Source of the DNA: Ramlibacter rhizophilus
GTDB lineage: Bacteria > Pseudomonadota > Gammaproteobacteria > Burkholderiales > Burkholderiaceae_C
Direction of reading: 5' to 3'
Assembly (NCBI RefSeq): GCF_004681965.1
Contig: NZ_SMLL01000007.1
Location: 62,001 to 126,000, forward strand
DNA length: 64,000 bases
A model generated the notes under the pieces. The model was not told the DNA's origin. It did not search any database and saw only the letters and a list, made by a program, of their open reading frames with translations. The stretch's first letter is position 1. Every line of letters starts with the position of its first letter. The translations under genes and the position numbers were made by a program. This document shows positions 25,419 to 34,534 of the stretch, in pieces.

Positions 25419-26345
25419 ATGAACATCACCTTTCGCCAGTTGCGCCTCTTCCTGGCCTTGGCCGAGACGGGCAGCGTGAGCGGCGCGGCCCGCGCGCTGC
25501 ACGTGACCCAGCCCACCGCGTCCATGCAGCTGCGCGAGGTCACGCAGGCCCTGGGCGTGCCGCTGTACGAGGTGATCGCCCGCCGCGTGCACCTGACCGA
25601 GGCGGGACGCGAGCTGGCCCGCACGGCGCGCGCCATCGCGGGCGAGTGGGACGCGCTGGAGCAGCGCATCGACGGCCTCAAGGGGCTCACGCGCGGGCGG
25701 CTGCGAGTGGCCCTGGTGAGCACGGCCAAGTACTTCGTGCCGCGGCTGCTGGGGAGCTTCTGCAGCCAGCACCCGGGCATCGACATTTCCATGGAGGTGC
25801 TGAACCGCGATGGCGTGGTCGCGCGGCTGCGGGACAACCTGGACGACCTGTACGTGATGTCGCAGCCGCCCGCGGACATGGAGCTGGCCGACCAGGTGTT
25901 CATGCCCAACCCGCTCGTGCTGATCGCCGCGGCGGACCACCGGTTCGCGCGGCGCAAGCGGCTCCAGCTGGCAGACCTGGCCGCCGAGCGCTTCATCCTG
26001 CGCGAGCCGGGCTCGGGAACGCGCATGACCACCGACACCGCCTTCGCGCGCCTGCGCTTCCGGCCCGACCGGCGCCTGGAGCTGGGCAGCAACGAGGCGA
26101 TCCGCGAGGCCGTGGCCGGTGGCCTGGGCGTGGCGGTGCTGTCGGTCCACGCATTGCCCGAAGCGGGCGCCGGGAGCGCCGGCGTGCAGGTGCTGGACGT
26201 GCGGGGCTTTCCGCTGCCATCGAGCTGGCACATGGTGCATCCGCGCGGCAAGCAGCTGTCGCCCATCGCGCAGGTGTTCCAGGCCCACCTGCTGGAGGCG
26301 GGGAAGCGGGCGCCGGCCGGTCGGGCCCTTGTCGGCGGTCACTGA
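25419..26345 (+). CDS. LysR family transcriptional regulator, CbbR-like
   Basis: The 308-residue regulator has an N-terminal winged helix (F-R-Q-L-R-L-F-L-A-L-A-E-T-G-S-V-S-G-A-A) continuing into H-V-T-Q-P-T-A-S. A linker helix follows, then a periplasmic-binding-like effector domain containing V-A-L-V-S-T-A-K-Y-F-V-P-R-L-L. That last segment is typical of CbbR/CmpR regulators of carbon fixation and bicarbonate uptake. Divergent orientation from an SbtA-like permease supports control of that gene. No Calvin-cycle genes lie in the window. The ATG at 25419 lies eight bases after AGAGGA. Confidence 0.92.
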   Translation: MNITFRQLRLFLALAETGSVSGAARALHVTQPTASMQLREVTQALGVPLYEVIARRVHLTEAGRELARTARAIAGEWDALEQRIDGLKGLTRGRLRVALVSTAKYFVPRLLGSFCSQHPGIDISMEVLNRDGVVARLRDNLDDLYVMSQPPADMELADQVFMPNPLVLIAAADHRFARRKRLQLADLAAERFILREPGSGTRMTTDTAFARLRFRPDRRLELGSNEAIREAVAGGLGVAVLSVHALPEAGAGSAGVQVLDVRGFPLPSSWHMVHPRGKQLSPIAQVFQAHLLEAGKRAPAGRALVGGH

Positions 26346-26436
26346 CAGGCACGAGCGGTCCGCACCGAAAGCCGGACCGCCCGGCCCAGGTCAGCATGGG
26401 CCATGGCGGCCGCGTCGCCGCGCAAGGAGTACGAGC

Positions 26437-26715
26437 ATGTGTCCTGACGACACCACCCCGGATCCCCGCACCATGACCCGCTCGGGCGACGAGCCCGAAT
26501 TCGTGCAGCCCCGCTCCGATGTCCATCCGGATGCCCCCCACAAGCCCGCCCCGCCGCGCCCGGGCGCGCGCGAGATGGCGCAGCGCCCCGGCCTGCCGGA
26601 GCATCCGGAGCACACGGCCGCCGATGTCGAGGACGAGGAAGCCGACCCCGTGGGCGGTGACAAGCCCTCGCTGGGTGACCGCTTCAAGTCGGATTCGGAG
26701 CTGCAGCGTGGTTGA
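26437..26715 (+). CDS. Small acidic, proline-rich hypothetical protein
   Basis: A 92-residue unrecognised protein starts at an ATG with a strong AAGGAG ribosome site. It is hydrophilic, rich in Asp, Glu and Pro, with no signal peptide or membrane segment, so it is probably cytoplasmic and partly disordered. The ending G-D-R-F-K-S-D-S-E-L-Q suggests a short C-terminal helix. Codon usage has the GC3 bias of real genes. It overlaps the following proline-rich gene by 8 bp, which implies co-translation. Shadow frames on the minus strand are longer but lack a ribosome site. Function unknown. Confidence 0.65.
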   Translation: MCPDDTTPDPRTMTRSGDEPEFVQPRSDVHPDAPHKPAPPRPGAREMAQRPGLPEHPEHTAADVEDEEADPVGGDKPSLGDRFKSDSELQRG

Positions 26716-26905
26716 CATCGTCCTCTCGCCCTCGGACGTTCCGACGCCGGAGCCGGTGCCGCCGCACACCGACCAGCCGATCACGCCGAACCAGCCGCCC
26801 GCACCCTCGCCCCCGCCCGAGGTGCCCCCCAGCGAAGGCACGCCGCCCCCGCCGCCGGTCAAGTTGCCGGGGCAGCCGGGGGCGCCGGAGAGAGTAGGGA
26901 GTTGA
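26708..26905 (+). CDS. Small proline-rich hypothetical protein
   Basis: A 65-residue product starts at GTG overlapping the end of the previous small gene. About one third of its residues are proline, arranged as P-T-P-E-P-V-P-P-H and P-P-A-P-S-P-P-P-E-V-P-P runs. It has no cysteine, signal peptide or membrane segment. Third codon positions are strongly G or C. No ribosome site is evident apart from coupling to the upstream gene (AGCTGCAG precedes the GTG). Such composition suggests a disordered or surface-binding peptide. The call rests on overlap and codon bias only. Confidence 0.45.
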   Translation: MVDIVLSPSDVPTPEPVPPHTDQPITPNQPPAPSPPPEVPPSEGTPPPPPVKLPGQPGAPERVGS

Positions 26906-26968
26906 ATCAGGGCTCGAAGAGGGCGCAAGAGGCATGAAGCGGAAGCCTCAACTCCGTTCGCGCCCCAA

Positions 26969-27045
26969 CCGTTCGGGCTGAGCTTGTCGAAGCCCATCGC
27001 GCGAGACTCATCACGCGAGCCCTTCGACAGGCTCAGGGCGAACGG
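26969..27045. repeat. Long inverted repeat (REP-like), copy 1
   Basis: Arms beginning CCGTTCGGGCTGAGCTTGTC (26969-26995) and ending CTTCGACAGGCTCAGGGCGA plus ACGG (27019-27045) are near-perfect reverse complements around a short central segment. A second, very similar element lies at 39303-39379. Both sit just beyond gene ends, typical of REP/BIME elements common in Comamonadaceae. Confidence 0.85.
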
Positions 27046-27154
27046 ATGTGTTCGCTCGGGAATGTCACTCCGTGGGGCCTCGGCCGCGGTAAATGAACGC
27101 AAGCGAACCAGCGCTCCGAAGCGTGTGCGTTCCCCGGGCCTTCTAGGCCCGCCA

Positions 27155-28546
27155 TCAGTCCCTCGTCACCCGCAGCAGCTCCTCGCGTGAGGTGATGCCC
27201 TCGCGAACCAGGCGCTCGCCGTCGTCGCGCATGAGCGTCATGCCGGCGGCGAGGGCCGCTTCGCGGATCTCCGCTTCGGCCGCGTGGCGGTGGATCTGGT
27301 CGCGGATCTGCTCGTCGGCGATCATCAGCTCGAACACGCCCGTTCGCCCCTGGTAGCCGGTCTGGCCGCAGGCGCTGCAGCCCTTGCCGCCGCACTGCGC
27401 ACAGAGCTTGCGCACCAGGCGCTGCGCCAGCACGCCCAGCAGGGAGGAGCTGAGGAGGAAGGGCTCGATGCCCATGTCGGTCAGGCGCGTGACGGCGCTC
27501 ACCGCGTCGTTGGTGTGCAGCGTGGCCAGCACCAGGTGGCCGGTGAGCGAGGCCTGGATGGCGATCTGCGCGGTCTCGTGGTCGCGGATCTCGCCGATCA
27601 TGATGACGTCCGGGTCCTGGCGCAGGATGGCGCGCAGCGCCTTGGCGAAGTCCAGGTCGATCTTGGCGTTGACCTGCGTCTGGCCGATGCCCGAGAGCTC
27701 GTACTCGATCGGGTCCTCCACCGTCATGATGTTGCTGCTGTTGGCATCCAGCCGGGACAGCGCCGCATAGAGCGTGGTGGTCTTGCCCGAGCCGGTCGGG
27801 CCGGTGACCAGGATGATGCCGTGCGGCTGGGTGATGAGGCCCAGGAAGCGCCGCAGCGTGTCGCCGGTCATGCCCACGCTCTCCAGGCTCAGCTTGCTTT
27901 CCGTCTTGTCCAGCAGGCGCAGCACGGCGCGCTCGCCATGGGCGCTGGGCAAGGTGGACACGCGCACGTCCACCGCGCGCGTGCCGATGCGAAGGCTGAT
28001 GCGCCCGTCCTGCGGCAGGCGTTTCTCGGAGATGTCCAGGTCGGACATGATCTTCAAGCGCGAGATCAGGGCCGCATGCAGGGCGCGATTGGGCTGCACC
28101 ACTTCGCGCAGCGTGCCGTCGACCCGGAAGCGCACCGAGGAGTGGCGCTCGTAGGGCTCGATGTGGATGTCGCTCGCGCCGTCCCGCGCCGCCTGCGTGA
28201 GCAGGGCGTTGAGCATGCGGATGATGGGCGCGTCGTCGCTGGTCTCCAACAGGTCTTCCACCGCGGGCAGCTCCTGCATCATGCGCGAGAGGTCGGCGTC
28301 GTTCTCGACCTCGCTGACCACCAGCGCCGCGCTCGACTCGCCCTGCGAGTAGGCGGCGCTGATGCGCTGGGCCAGTGCCTGCGCGTCCAGCTGCTGCAGC
28401 GCGCGCACGCGGAACTTGCGCATCACCTCGCCCCAGGCGCTGCCGGAGGGCGGCCCGGCATGCCAGAGGGTCAGCTGGTCGCCGTCGTCCTCCAGCAGCA
28501 GCTGGCTGCTGCGGGCGAAGGCATAGGGAAGCGGGTAACGGGGCAT
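27155..28546 (-). CDS. gspE: Type II secretion system ATPase GspE
   Basis: The 463-residue cytoplasmic ATPase powers pseudopilus assembly. A reduced N-terminal domain precedes the core. The core contains the [10 protein letters not shown] signature, the Walker A loop [10 protein letters not shown] at about residues 246-255, an Asp box, the Walker B region [12 protein letters not shown], and the His box. A four-cysteine zinc module (C-x-x-C-x(4)-C-x-x-C, about 382-395) is the GspE hallmark that separates it from PilB/PilT variants. It follows gspD by 7 bp as the last gene of the minus-strand operon; no gspF follows, and a REP element and small genes lie beyond. GspE normally contacts GspL, which is in the same operon. 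Confidence 0.97.
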   Translation of the reverse strand: MPRYPLPYAFARSSQLLLEDDGDQLTLWHAGPPSGSAWGEVMRKFRVRALQQLDAQALAQRISAAYSQGESSAALVVSEVENDADLSRMMQELPAVEDLLETSDDAPIIRMLNALLTQAARDGASDIHIEPYERHSSVRFRVDGTLREVVQPNRALHAALISRLKIMSDLDISEKRLPQDGRISLRIGTRAVDVRVSTLPSAHGERAVLRLLDKTESKLSLESVGMTGDTLRRFLGLITQPHGIILVTGPTGSGKTTTLYAALSRLDANSSNIMTVEDPIEYELSGIGQTQVNAKIDLDFAKALRAILRQDPDVIMIGEIRDHETAQIAIQASLTGHLVLATLHTNDAVSAVTRLTDMGIEPFLLSSSLLGVLAQRLVRKLCAQCGGKGCSACGQTGYQGRTGVFELMIADEQIRDQIHRHAAEAEIREAALAAGMTLMRDDGERLVREGITSREELLRVTRD

Positions 28547-28553
28547 GGGTCTT

Positions 28554-30977
28554 TCAGGGGGCGATCTGCACGGGCGCCGGGCCTGTGCTCGCCGGTGGCA
28601 GCGGCTGCACCGGCACGGCCGGCACCAGCACCGGCACCGGCGCAGGGACGGCAGGCTGGGCTGGAGCGCCGGGCGTCGAGGAAGTTCCCGGCGCGGGCAC
28701 GACGGGAACCACCGGGACGACGGGAACGACCGGCACCACGGCCGGGGTCGAGACGGCCGGCGTCACCCCGCGGCCGACCGGGACCTCGCCGGACGAAGGC
28801 GGCAGCGCCGGCGTGGGCACCGAGGGCGCCGAGGGCGTGGCGGGAATGAAGGGCCCGGCCGGCGTGCCGGGCGGCATCGGGATGGCCGGCGGCATGACCG
28901 GCGAGGCGTTGATCGGCACCACTGCGCTGGGCGCGGGCTGCGCGGCCTGCTGGTTCATGCGCATGAGCTCGTAGCGGTCCAGCGAAATGCTGGTGGTGGT
29001 GCTGTTGTCGCGAAGCACCACGGGGCGCAGGAAGACCATGAGGTTGGTCTTGCGGCGGCTGCGCGCCTCGCTCTTGAAGAGGCGGCCGAAGACCGGCACG
29101 TCGCCCACGCCCGGCACCTTCTGCTCGTTGCCGGAATATTCGTCCTGCAGCAGGCCGCCGAGCACGACGATGCCGCCGTCGTCCACCACCACGTTCGACT
29201 CGATGGAGCGCTTGTTGGTGATGAGGCCGGTGGCGGAGTTGATGGAGCCGGGCTGGACGCTGGAGACCTCCTGGTAGATCTGCATCTTCACCGTGCCGTT
29301 CTCGCTGATCTGCGGCCGCACGCGCAGGGTCAGGCCCACGTCCTTGCGCTCGATGGTCTGGAAGGGGTTCACGGTGCCGCCGGTGCCGGTGTTGGCGTTG
29401 GTGAACTGGCCGGTGACGAAGGGGACGTTCTGGCCGATGACGATGCGCGCTTCCTCGTTGTCCAGCGTCAGCAGGTTGGGCGTCGACAGCACGTTGCCTT
29501 CGGCGTTCGTCTCCAGGAACCGGGCCAGCGCCGCGAGCACGTAGCGGCCGTCGATGTTGCGGATGATGCCCAGGTTGATGCCCGCCGAAGGCAGGGTGTT
29601 TCCGGCCGCCGCGCCGGCCTGCAGGCCGATGATGTTGGCGCCGCCGACGCTGAAGTTGGTGCCGGCCACGCCGAACACGTTGTTGTTCACGTTGCCGAAG
29701 ATGTTCTGCCACTGGATGCCGAATTCCGCAGCCTTGTCCGCGTTCACTTCGGCGATGAGGCTCTCCACGTAGACCTGCGCACGGCGCTGGTCGAGCTGGT
29801 CGATGACCGCGCGCAGCTGGCGGTACACCGGTTCGGGGGCGGTGATGATCAGCGCGTTGCTGGCCGGGTCGGCCTGGATCTGGCCGCCGGTGGCCGGCTG
29901 TGCGATGGGTTGCAGCGCGCCCAGCGCCGGCGTGGCCCCAGCCGCGCCGACGCCGCCAGCGACGCCGCCGGCGAAGTTCTGCGCGGGTGGTGCCACCGGC
30001 CCCGCGCCCGGCGCCGTTCCCACGGCGCCGGTGTTGGCCGTGGCCGCGGGGATGCCCGCCAGCGCCGCCCGAAGAATGACCGCCAGCCGCGTGGCCTCGG
30101 CGTTGCGCAGGTAGACCACGTGGATGTTGCCGCTGGCCTGGTCGCTCACCGGCTGGTCCAGCCGCTCGACGATGTTGCGCACCAGGTTCATGCGCGCCGG
30201 GTTGGCCGCGCGCACGATCAGGGAATTGCTGCGCGGCTCCGGGACCACCACCGTCGCGGCGCCGGCGGCGCCGCCCGCGGCAGGTGGCTGGCCGGGTGCG
30301 GCGGCGGCGCCGGCGCCGGCTTCCAGCAGGCGCTGCACCACCGGGGCCAGGTCGCTGGGCAGGGCGTGCTTGAGCGGGATGACTTCCACGTTGGTGCCGC
30401 TGGGCACGTCCAGCGCCGAGACGATGCGGGCGATGCGCTGCAGGTTGTCCGCGTAGTCGGTGATGACCAGGGAGTTGGTCCCCGGGTTCACGTTGATGGT
30501 GTTGTTGGGGCTGATCAGGGGCCGCAGCACCGGCACCAGGTTGCTGGCCGGCTCGTAGTTGAGGCGGAAGATCTGCGTGACGATCTGGTTGCCCGCCGGC
30601 GGCTCGTCCACCGACACGGGCGCCGCCTGCAGCTTGGCGTCGGCCTCGGGCACCACCTTGAGCAGGCCCGCCGAATCGACCACGGTGAAGCCCGACAGCC
30701 GCAGGGCCGCCAGGAACTGGTTCCAGGCGCGCTGCGGGCTGACCGGCTGCTCGGTGGACAGCGACATGGTGCCGCGCACGCGCGGGTCCACCACGATGTT
30801 GCGATTGAGGATGGCCGCCATGGTGCGCGCCACCGCCTCGATCTCGGCGTTGGTGAAATTGAGCGTCACCGGTTCGGGCGCCGCCTGGCGCCGCGTCTGG
30901 GCGTCGGCCGGGACCGTGGTTCCGGCGAGAACGCCCGCCACGGCGACAAAGACGAGGGCAGTGCGGAAGGACGACAT
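28554..30977 (-). CDS. gspD: Type II secretion system outer-membrane secretin GspD
   Basis: The 807-residue secretin has a signal peptide (M-S-S-F-R-T then a hydrophobic run ending A-D-A-Q-T). N0 (about 35-110) is followed by N1-N3 repeats with [11 protein letters not shown] and R-S-N-S-L-I-V-R, and then the C-terminal secretin domain with V-P-x-x-G-x-x-P-V-F-G-R-L-F (about 600-620). N3 carries an Ala/Gly/Pro-rich insertion near residues 225-250 and another at 320-370. After the secretin core there is an unusual tail of about 110 residues rich in Pro/Val with V-V-P-V-V-P-V-V-P repeats. GspD forms the outer-membrane pore for folded exoproteins; GspC would link it to the inner membrane. Confidence 0.96.
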   Translation of the reverse strand: MSSFRTALVFVAVAGVLAGTTVPADAQTRRQAAPEPVTLNFTNAEIEAVARTMAAILNRNIVVDPRVRGTMSLSTEQPVSPQRAWNQFLAALRLSGFTVVDSAGLLKVVPEADAKLQAAPVSVDEPPAGNQIVTQIFRLNYEPASNLVPVLRPLISPNNTINVNPGTNSLVITDYADNLQRIARIVSALDVPSGTNVEVIPLKHALPSDLAPVVQRLLEAGAGAAAAPGQPPAAGGAAGAATVVVPEPRSNSLIVRAANPARMNLVRNIVERLDQPVSDQASGNIHVVYLRNAEATRLAVILRAALAGIPAATANTGAVGTAPGAGPVAPPAQNFAGGVAGGVGAAGATPALGALQPIAQPATGGQIQADPASNALIITAPEPVYRQLRAVIDQLDQRRAQVYVESLIAEVNADKAAEFGIQWQNIFGNVNNNVFGVAGTNFSVGGANIIGLQAGAAAGNTLPSAGINLGIIRNIDGRYVLAALARFLETNAEGNVLSTPNLLTLDNEEARIVIGQNVPFVTGQFTNANTGTGGTVNPFQTIERKDVGLTLRVRPQISENGTVKMQIYQEVSSVQPGSINSATGLITNKRSIESNVVVDDGGIVVLGGLLQDEYSGNEQKVPGVGDVPVFGRLFKSEARSRRKTNLMVFLRPVVLRDNSTTTSISLDRYELMRMNQQAAQPAPSAVVPINASPVMPPAIPMPPGTPAGPFIPATPSAPSVPTPALPPSSGEVPVGRGVTPAVSTPAVVPVVPVVPVVPVVPAPGTSSTPGAPAQPAVPAPVPVLVPAVPVQPLPPASTGPAPVQIAP

Positions 30978-30981
30978 GACT

Positions 30982-31788
30982 TCAACCTATGGTGATGACG
31001 GACCGCGCGCCGTTGCGCCGGCCGATGATGTTGAGAAGGTTGGCGAGCGCCGCCTCGCGCTCCGGCGCGGCGCTCGCCTCGCCCGTGAAGCGCAGGCGCG
31101 AGCCCACCCACTGGCCGCTGCCGGTGAGTTGCAGCGGGCTTTCCGGCAAGGTGTTCAGGTGCAGCGAGGGCGTGGGCCCGCCGCTGACGGTGATGCGATA
31201 GCTGCCCATGGGGCGCAGCGTGGTCAGGCGCGAGGCCAGGCCCAGGGCGTCCAGGTGTGCCTGCCCGGCCAGCTGCGTGCGTCCGCGCGTCCATTCGAGC
31301 CGCAGGCCCTGCGTGCTCAGACGCAGGTCGCCTTCGAGCTGCAGCGTGTTCCAGGGCGTGCCCAGGCCCGCCAGCAGGCCGGCCGGCCAGCGTGAGGGCA
31401 GGCCGTCCCGCACCGCGAGGGCGAAGCCGCCCCAGCGCGGCTGCACGCCCACGACGAGCGGCTCGTCGGTGCAGCACGGGGAGCTCAGTTCCAGCTGCGC
31501 GCCGCCGGGCGCGGGCCGCAGCGTCCAGTGCAGGCGCGAAGGCAGGCTTGCCGCGTCGCGGCTTCCGGCGCCGCCCGTGAGCACCAGCCGGCCGGAGCCG
31601 TTCCAGACGGTGCCGCGCGGGTTCTCCAGCAGGAACTGGCCGCCGGTGGCGCGGGCCAGCGCGTCGGCCATCCAGCGCGCCGGTGCGAAGAGGACCAGGG
31701 CGACGACGAGGCCGCAGAGGGCGCCCACGAAGGCCCAGGCCCAGGGGGCGGGCGGCGTGGGCACGGCGGCGGCGAGGGGGCGGGCCAT
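30982..31788 (-). CDS. gspN: Type II secretion system protein N
   Basis: The 268-residue protein has one N-terminal membrane helix (about 18-38, W-A-F-V-G-A-L-C-G-L-V-V-A-L) and a long periplasmic beta-rich domain. The domain includes A-T-G-G-Q-F-L-L-E-N-P-R-G-T-V-W-N-G-S-G-R-L, the recognised start of GspN. GspN is an accessory inner-membrane component found in some T2SS operons, with a role proposed in assembly. It starts 13 bp after gspM and ends 4 bp before gspD, so it is transcribed within the operon. Sequence conservation in this family is low; the call rests on position, topology and the motif above. Confidence 0.85.
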   Translation of the reverse strand: MARPLAAAVPTPPAPWAWAFVGALCGLVVALVLFAPARWMADALARATGGQFLLENPRGTVWNGSGRLVLTGGAGSRDAASLPSRLHWTLRPAPGGAQLELSSPCCTDEPLVVGVQPRWGGFALAVRDGLPSRWPAGLLAGLGTPWNTLQLEGDLRLSTQGLRLEWTRGRTQLAGQAHLDALGLASRLTTLRPMGSYRITVSGGPTPSLHLNTLPESPLQLTGSGQWVGSRLRFTGEASAAPEREAALANLLNIIGRRNGARSVITIG

Positions 31789-31801
31789 GGTGGCAGCGTC
31801 C

Positions 31802-32299
31802 TCAGCGCGGCGGCAGGCTCACCACCAGCGTGCCGTCCCAGGCGCCGGCGGCATTGCGGGTCAGGCGGGCCTCGGCCGGGAGGGCGCGGGCGTTGACGCG
31901 CGCCTGCGTGAACCACTGGGCCAGGGCACCGGCGGGCGTGCCGCTCAAGGTCAGCGTGGCGCGGTCGCCGGCCACCACCAGGCGGGCGGTGTTCCCGAGC
32001 TGGTCGCGCGTGGCCGCCTCGAGCGCCCGCACCGACTCCTCGTGGCCCTGGCGCGGCTCCGACTTGAGCTGCTCGGCCTGGGCCTGCAGTCCGCGCATGC
32101 GCAGGAGCTGCGCGTCCAGCGCCTGGTGGCGTGCCGCGGCGCTGCCGAGCGTGGCCAGCGCCGGGCCGATGGCCAGCCACCAGAGCAAGGCGGCGCCGAC
32201 CACGGCGAGCGCGATGGCGACCAGGCGCCGCTCGCGCGGGGCCAGGCCGCTCCATCGCTGGCGCAGGGGCCCGAAGGCCGCGGTGCTGCGGGCGTTCAC
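31802..32299 (-). CDS. gspM: Type II secretion system protein M
   Basis: The 165-residue bitopic inner-membrane protein has a cytoplasmic start with the L-A-P-R-E-R-R-L-V-A motif preceding a membrane helix (about 28-48, A-L-A-V-V-G-A-A-L-L-W-W-L-A). A periplasmic ferredoxin-like domain completes the protein. This is the standard GspM layout; GspM pairs with GspL in the assembly platform. The start codon overlaps the gspL stop (ATGA), showing translational coupling, and gspN follows 13 bp downstream. Length (about 165) is usual for this family. Confidence 0.9.
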   Translation of the reverse strand: MNARSTAAFGPLRQRWSGLAPRERRLVAIALAVVGAALLWWLAIGPALATLGSAAARHQALDAQLLRMRGLQAQAEQLKSEPRQGHEESVRALEAATRDQLGNTARLVVAGDRATLTLSGTPAGALAQWFTQARVNARALPAEARLTRNAAGAWDGTLVVSLPPR

Positions 32300-33501
32300 G
32301 AGCTGGCCTCCGGCGACAGCACCAGCAGCTCGCCTTGCATGCGGGCGGCGATGCCCTGGCGCTTCAGCTCGGGTTGGGCCGCCTGCAGTTGCGCCGGGCT
32401 CCAGCCCAGGCCGCGCACGCGCAGCTCGCTGCCGGTGAACTCGAGGCCGCTGATGCTGCGGTCGCCCGCGACCCGCGCCAGGGCGGTCAGCAGGCTTTCC
32501 AGGTCCCCCTCGAAGCGGCCGCCGGTGGCCTGACGCAGGGCGGCGACCTCACGCTCCATCTGCACCGTGGGGTTCACGACCAAGCGCACCTGGGGAAAGG
32601 TGGTGGTGAGGGTGCTGCGCACCGCGTCCTGCTTGGCGGCCAGGGCCGCGCGTTCGCGCAAGGCCCAGGCGTTCACGCCGACGACGTTGGCCAGAACCAG
32701 CAGCGCGGCGCCCCAGCGCGCGGCGCGCCACTGGCGCGCGTGCAGGAACTCGCCAGTGAGCGTGCCGACCTTCTTAAGCGCGCGCGTGCGGCCCGAGCTG
32801 GCGAATTCGAACTGCGCGAGGTCCCAGCGCGATTGCGCGGCCTGCAGCCAGCGCTGCGGCGCGGTCTGCAGCACCACCGGGCGCTGCAGCGCCGATTCGG
32901 CCAGCGAGGCGACGGCCGGTTCGGCGAAGCAGGGCGTCTGGTCGTCCAGGCCGGGGAGCAGCGCCGCGACGCCGGCAGCCAGCGGCATCACCGTGACACC
33001 GCCCGGGCCGCTGGCGAGCAGGCGCGCCTGCTCGGGCTCGCCGGAGGCGTGCAGTGCCCCCGGCTGCGCGGGGGCCACTTCGGGGACCACGCGACTGATC
33101 GGCCGGCCGGCGGCCTCCAGGGTCTGCAGGGCCGCGCGCAGCCAGGCGCGCTGGCACACCGCTACCCAGACCGGCTGGCCGGCCCGGGCCTGCGGCTCGA
33201 TGGCGAAGTGAAGGCTTTCCGGTTCGTCGAGCAGCTGGTCTTCCAGCAGGCCTTCCAGCACCGAACGAAGCCTGGACGACTGCGGCCCGATGCCCTTGGG
33301 CAGTTCCACCTGGTGCCACGACAGCGCTTCGGCGGGCGCCACCGCCACGGTCTGCGCGCCGGCGCCGGTGGTCGCGGGCAGGCGCGGCGCGCTGCTGCTC
33401 GCGTGGGCGCCGGGCGTGAGGCCGTCCGTCGAAAGCACGTAGTCGAACTCGGTGTCGGCCGATGCCGTCTCCAGCGGGAGCAGGACGTAGAGAGAACTCA
33501 T
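32296..33501 (-). CDS. gspL: Type II secretion system protein L
   Basis: The 401-residue GspL has a cytoplasmic actin-like N-terminal half (about 1-240) that binds GspE. It starts M-S-S-L-Y-V-L-L-P-L and includes W-H-Q-V-E-L-P-K-G. One membrane helix follows near 250-268 (A-A-L-L-V-L-A-N-V-V-G-V-N), and then a periplasmic ferredoxin-like domain (about 280-401). It is coupled to gspM by a 4-bp overlap and separated from gspK by about 60 bp. Family identity is supported by length, topology and operon position more than by strict residue conservation, as usual for GspL. Confidence 0.93.
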   Translation of the reverse strand: MSSLYVLLPLETASADTEFDYVLSTDGLTPGAHASSSAPRLPATTGAGAQTVAVAPAEALSWHQVELPKGIGPQSSRLRSVLEGLLEDQLLDEPESLHFAIEPQARAGQPVWVAVCQRAWLRAALQTLEAAGRPISRVVPEVAPAQPGALHASGEPEQARLLASGPGGVTVMPLAAGVAALLPGLDDQTPCFAEPAVASLAESALQRPVVLQTAPQRWLQAAQSRWDLAQFEFASSGRTRALKKVGTLTGEFLHARQWRAARWGAALLVLANVVGVNAWALRERAALAAKQDAVRSTLTTTFPQVRLVVNPTVQMEREVAALRQATGGRFEGDLESLLTALARVAGDRSISGLEFTGSELRVRGLGWSPAQLQAAQPELKRQGIAARMQGELLVLSPEASS

Positions 33502-33562
33502 GGGAGTGGACCATTGTAGGGACGCAGGCCCCGTGGCTGGGGCTGCGCGCGCGCATCAGCGC

Positions 33563-34534
33563 TCATCGGGCGCCGTTCGCGCCGGGGGCCAGGACCGTAT
33601 GGTCGCGCTGCAGCGTCCGCACGATCAGGCCGTCGCGCTGGACCAGGGACCGCTCCTGCACGACCACGTCGTCCAGGCGCAGGCGCCCGCGGATCTCGAA
33701 GAACCGGCTCGACACGCCGACCATGCCGCTGCCCAGGGCGGTCTCGCGCTGGGCGAGCACCCGGGTGGCGTCGGCCAGGGTGCGGAAGGGCCGGGCGTCG
33801 CGGGCGGCGACCAGCTGCTGGGCCTCGGCCAGCTCGACGCCATCCAGTGCGGCATAGATCACCGGGGCGCCGGCCGTGTTGAGGTTGACGGGCGTGCGTG
33901 CCGGCAGCACCGACACATGCGGCGCCAGCGCCGCGACGGTCTGGGGCGACACGCCCAGCCAGGCGAGCTGCTCGACGCGCTGCGGCATCAGCGGCGCTGC
34001 GCTGCCGCTCTCCTCCGAGGCCAGGTCCGAGGCCTGTCGCAGGTTCTCGGCCAGCAGGTCCAGCTCCGCCGCGGGCAGCCCGAGCTGCTCGAACAGGCGC
34101 CGGAAGGCGCGCAGCCCGGTCTCGGAGAGCTTGCCGCCTTCGACCAGGTTGTTGATGTTCAGGCGCGATTGCAGGTCCACGATGTCGCCGGACAGGAACA
34201 CGTTCTCGGCGTCGGTGCCGGCGGTGCCGGCGTCCCGGTCGGCGGCCAGGAAGGTGGACAGGCGCGCTTCCTCCAGCGGCACGGCCCAGGGCTCGGCCAG
34301 GTGGTCCGCCCCGCCGGCGCGCGCGTCTTCGCGCAGGATGAGCCGGGCCCAGTCCAGGGCGCCGGTGAGGATCCAGCGGGCCTGGGCGCGGGCCCGCTCG
34401 GCGGCCTCCACTTCCACGCTGCGCCACTGCTGCCACAGGCCCGCCGCCGCCAGCGTCGCCACCATGGCCACGGTGAGCATGGCCGCGAGCAGGGCGGCGC
34501 CGGCCTGGCGACGAAGACGCGCGGCGCGCGTCAT
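33563..34534 (-). CDS. gspK: Type II secretion minor pseudopilin GspK
   Basis: The 323-residue product is the large minor pseudopilin at the tip of the pseudopilus. The prepilin-like N terminus R-R-Q-A-G-A-A-L-L-A-A-M-L-T-V-A-M lacks the glutamate at +5, which is typical for GspK and distinguishes it from the other pseudopilins. The inserted alpha domain and the S-R-L-N-I-N-N-L-V motif (about 110-118) are visible. V-N-L-N-T-A-G-A-P-V-I-Y-A-A-L is also typical of the family. It overlaps gspJ by 4 bp (ATGA). Its long spacer to gspL (about 60 bp) is the widest gap inside the upstream half of the operon. Confidence 0.94.
   Translation of the reverse strand: MTRAARLRRQAGAALLAAMLTVAMVATLAAAGLWQQWRSVEVEAAERARAQARWILTGALDWARLILREDARAGGADHLAEPWAVPLEEARLSTFLAADRDAGTAGTDAENVFLSGDIVDLQSRLNINNLVEGGKLSETGLRAFRRLFEQLGLPAAELDLLAENLRQASDLASEESGSAAPLMPQRVEQLAWLGVSPQTVAALAPHVSVLPARTPVNLNTAGAPVIYAALDGVELAEAQQLVAARDARPFRTLADATRVLAQRETALGSGMVGVSSRFFEIRGRLRLDDVVVQERSLVQRDGLIVRTLQRDHTVLAPGANGAR

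Noticed and set aside
28600..28760. Short tandem repeats that might be a CRISPR or VNTR
   Set aside because: They encode the Pro/Val-rich tail of GspD in frame and have no spacer pattern.
28545..30995. 816-codon plus-strand frame opposite gspD
   Set aside because: Another antisense artefact of high GC3; the minus-strand secretin has signal peptide and domain order.
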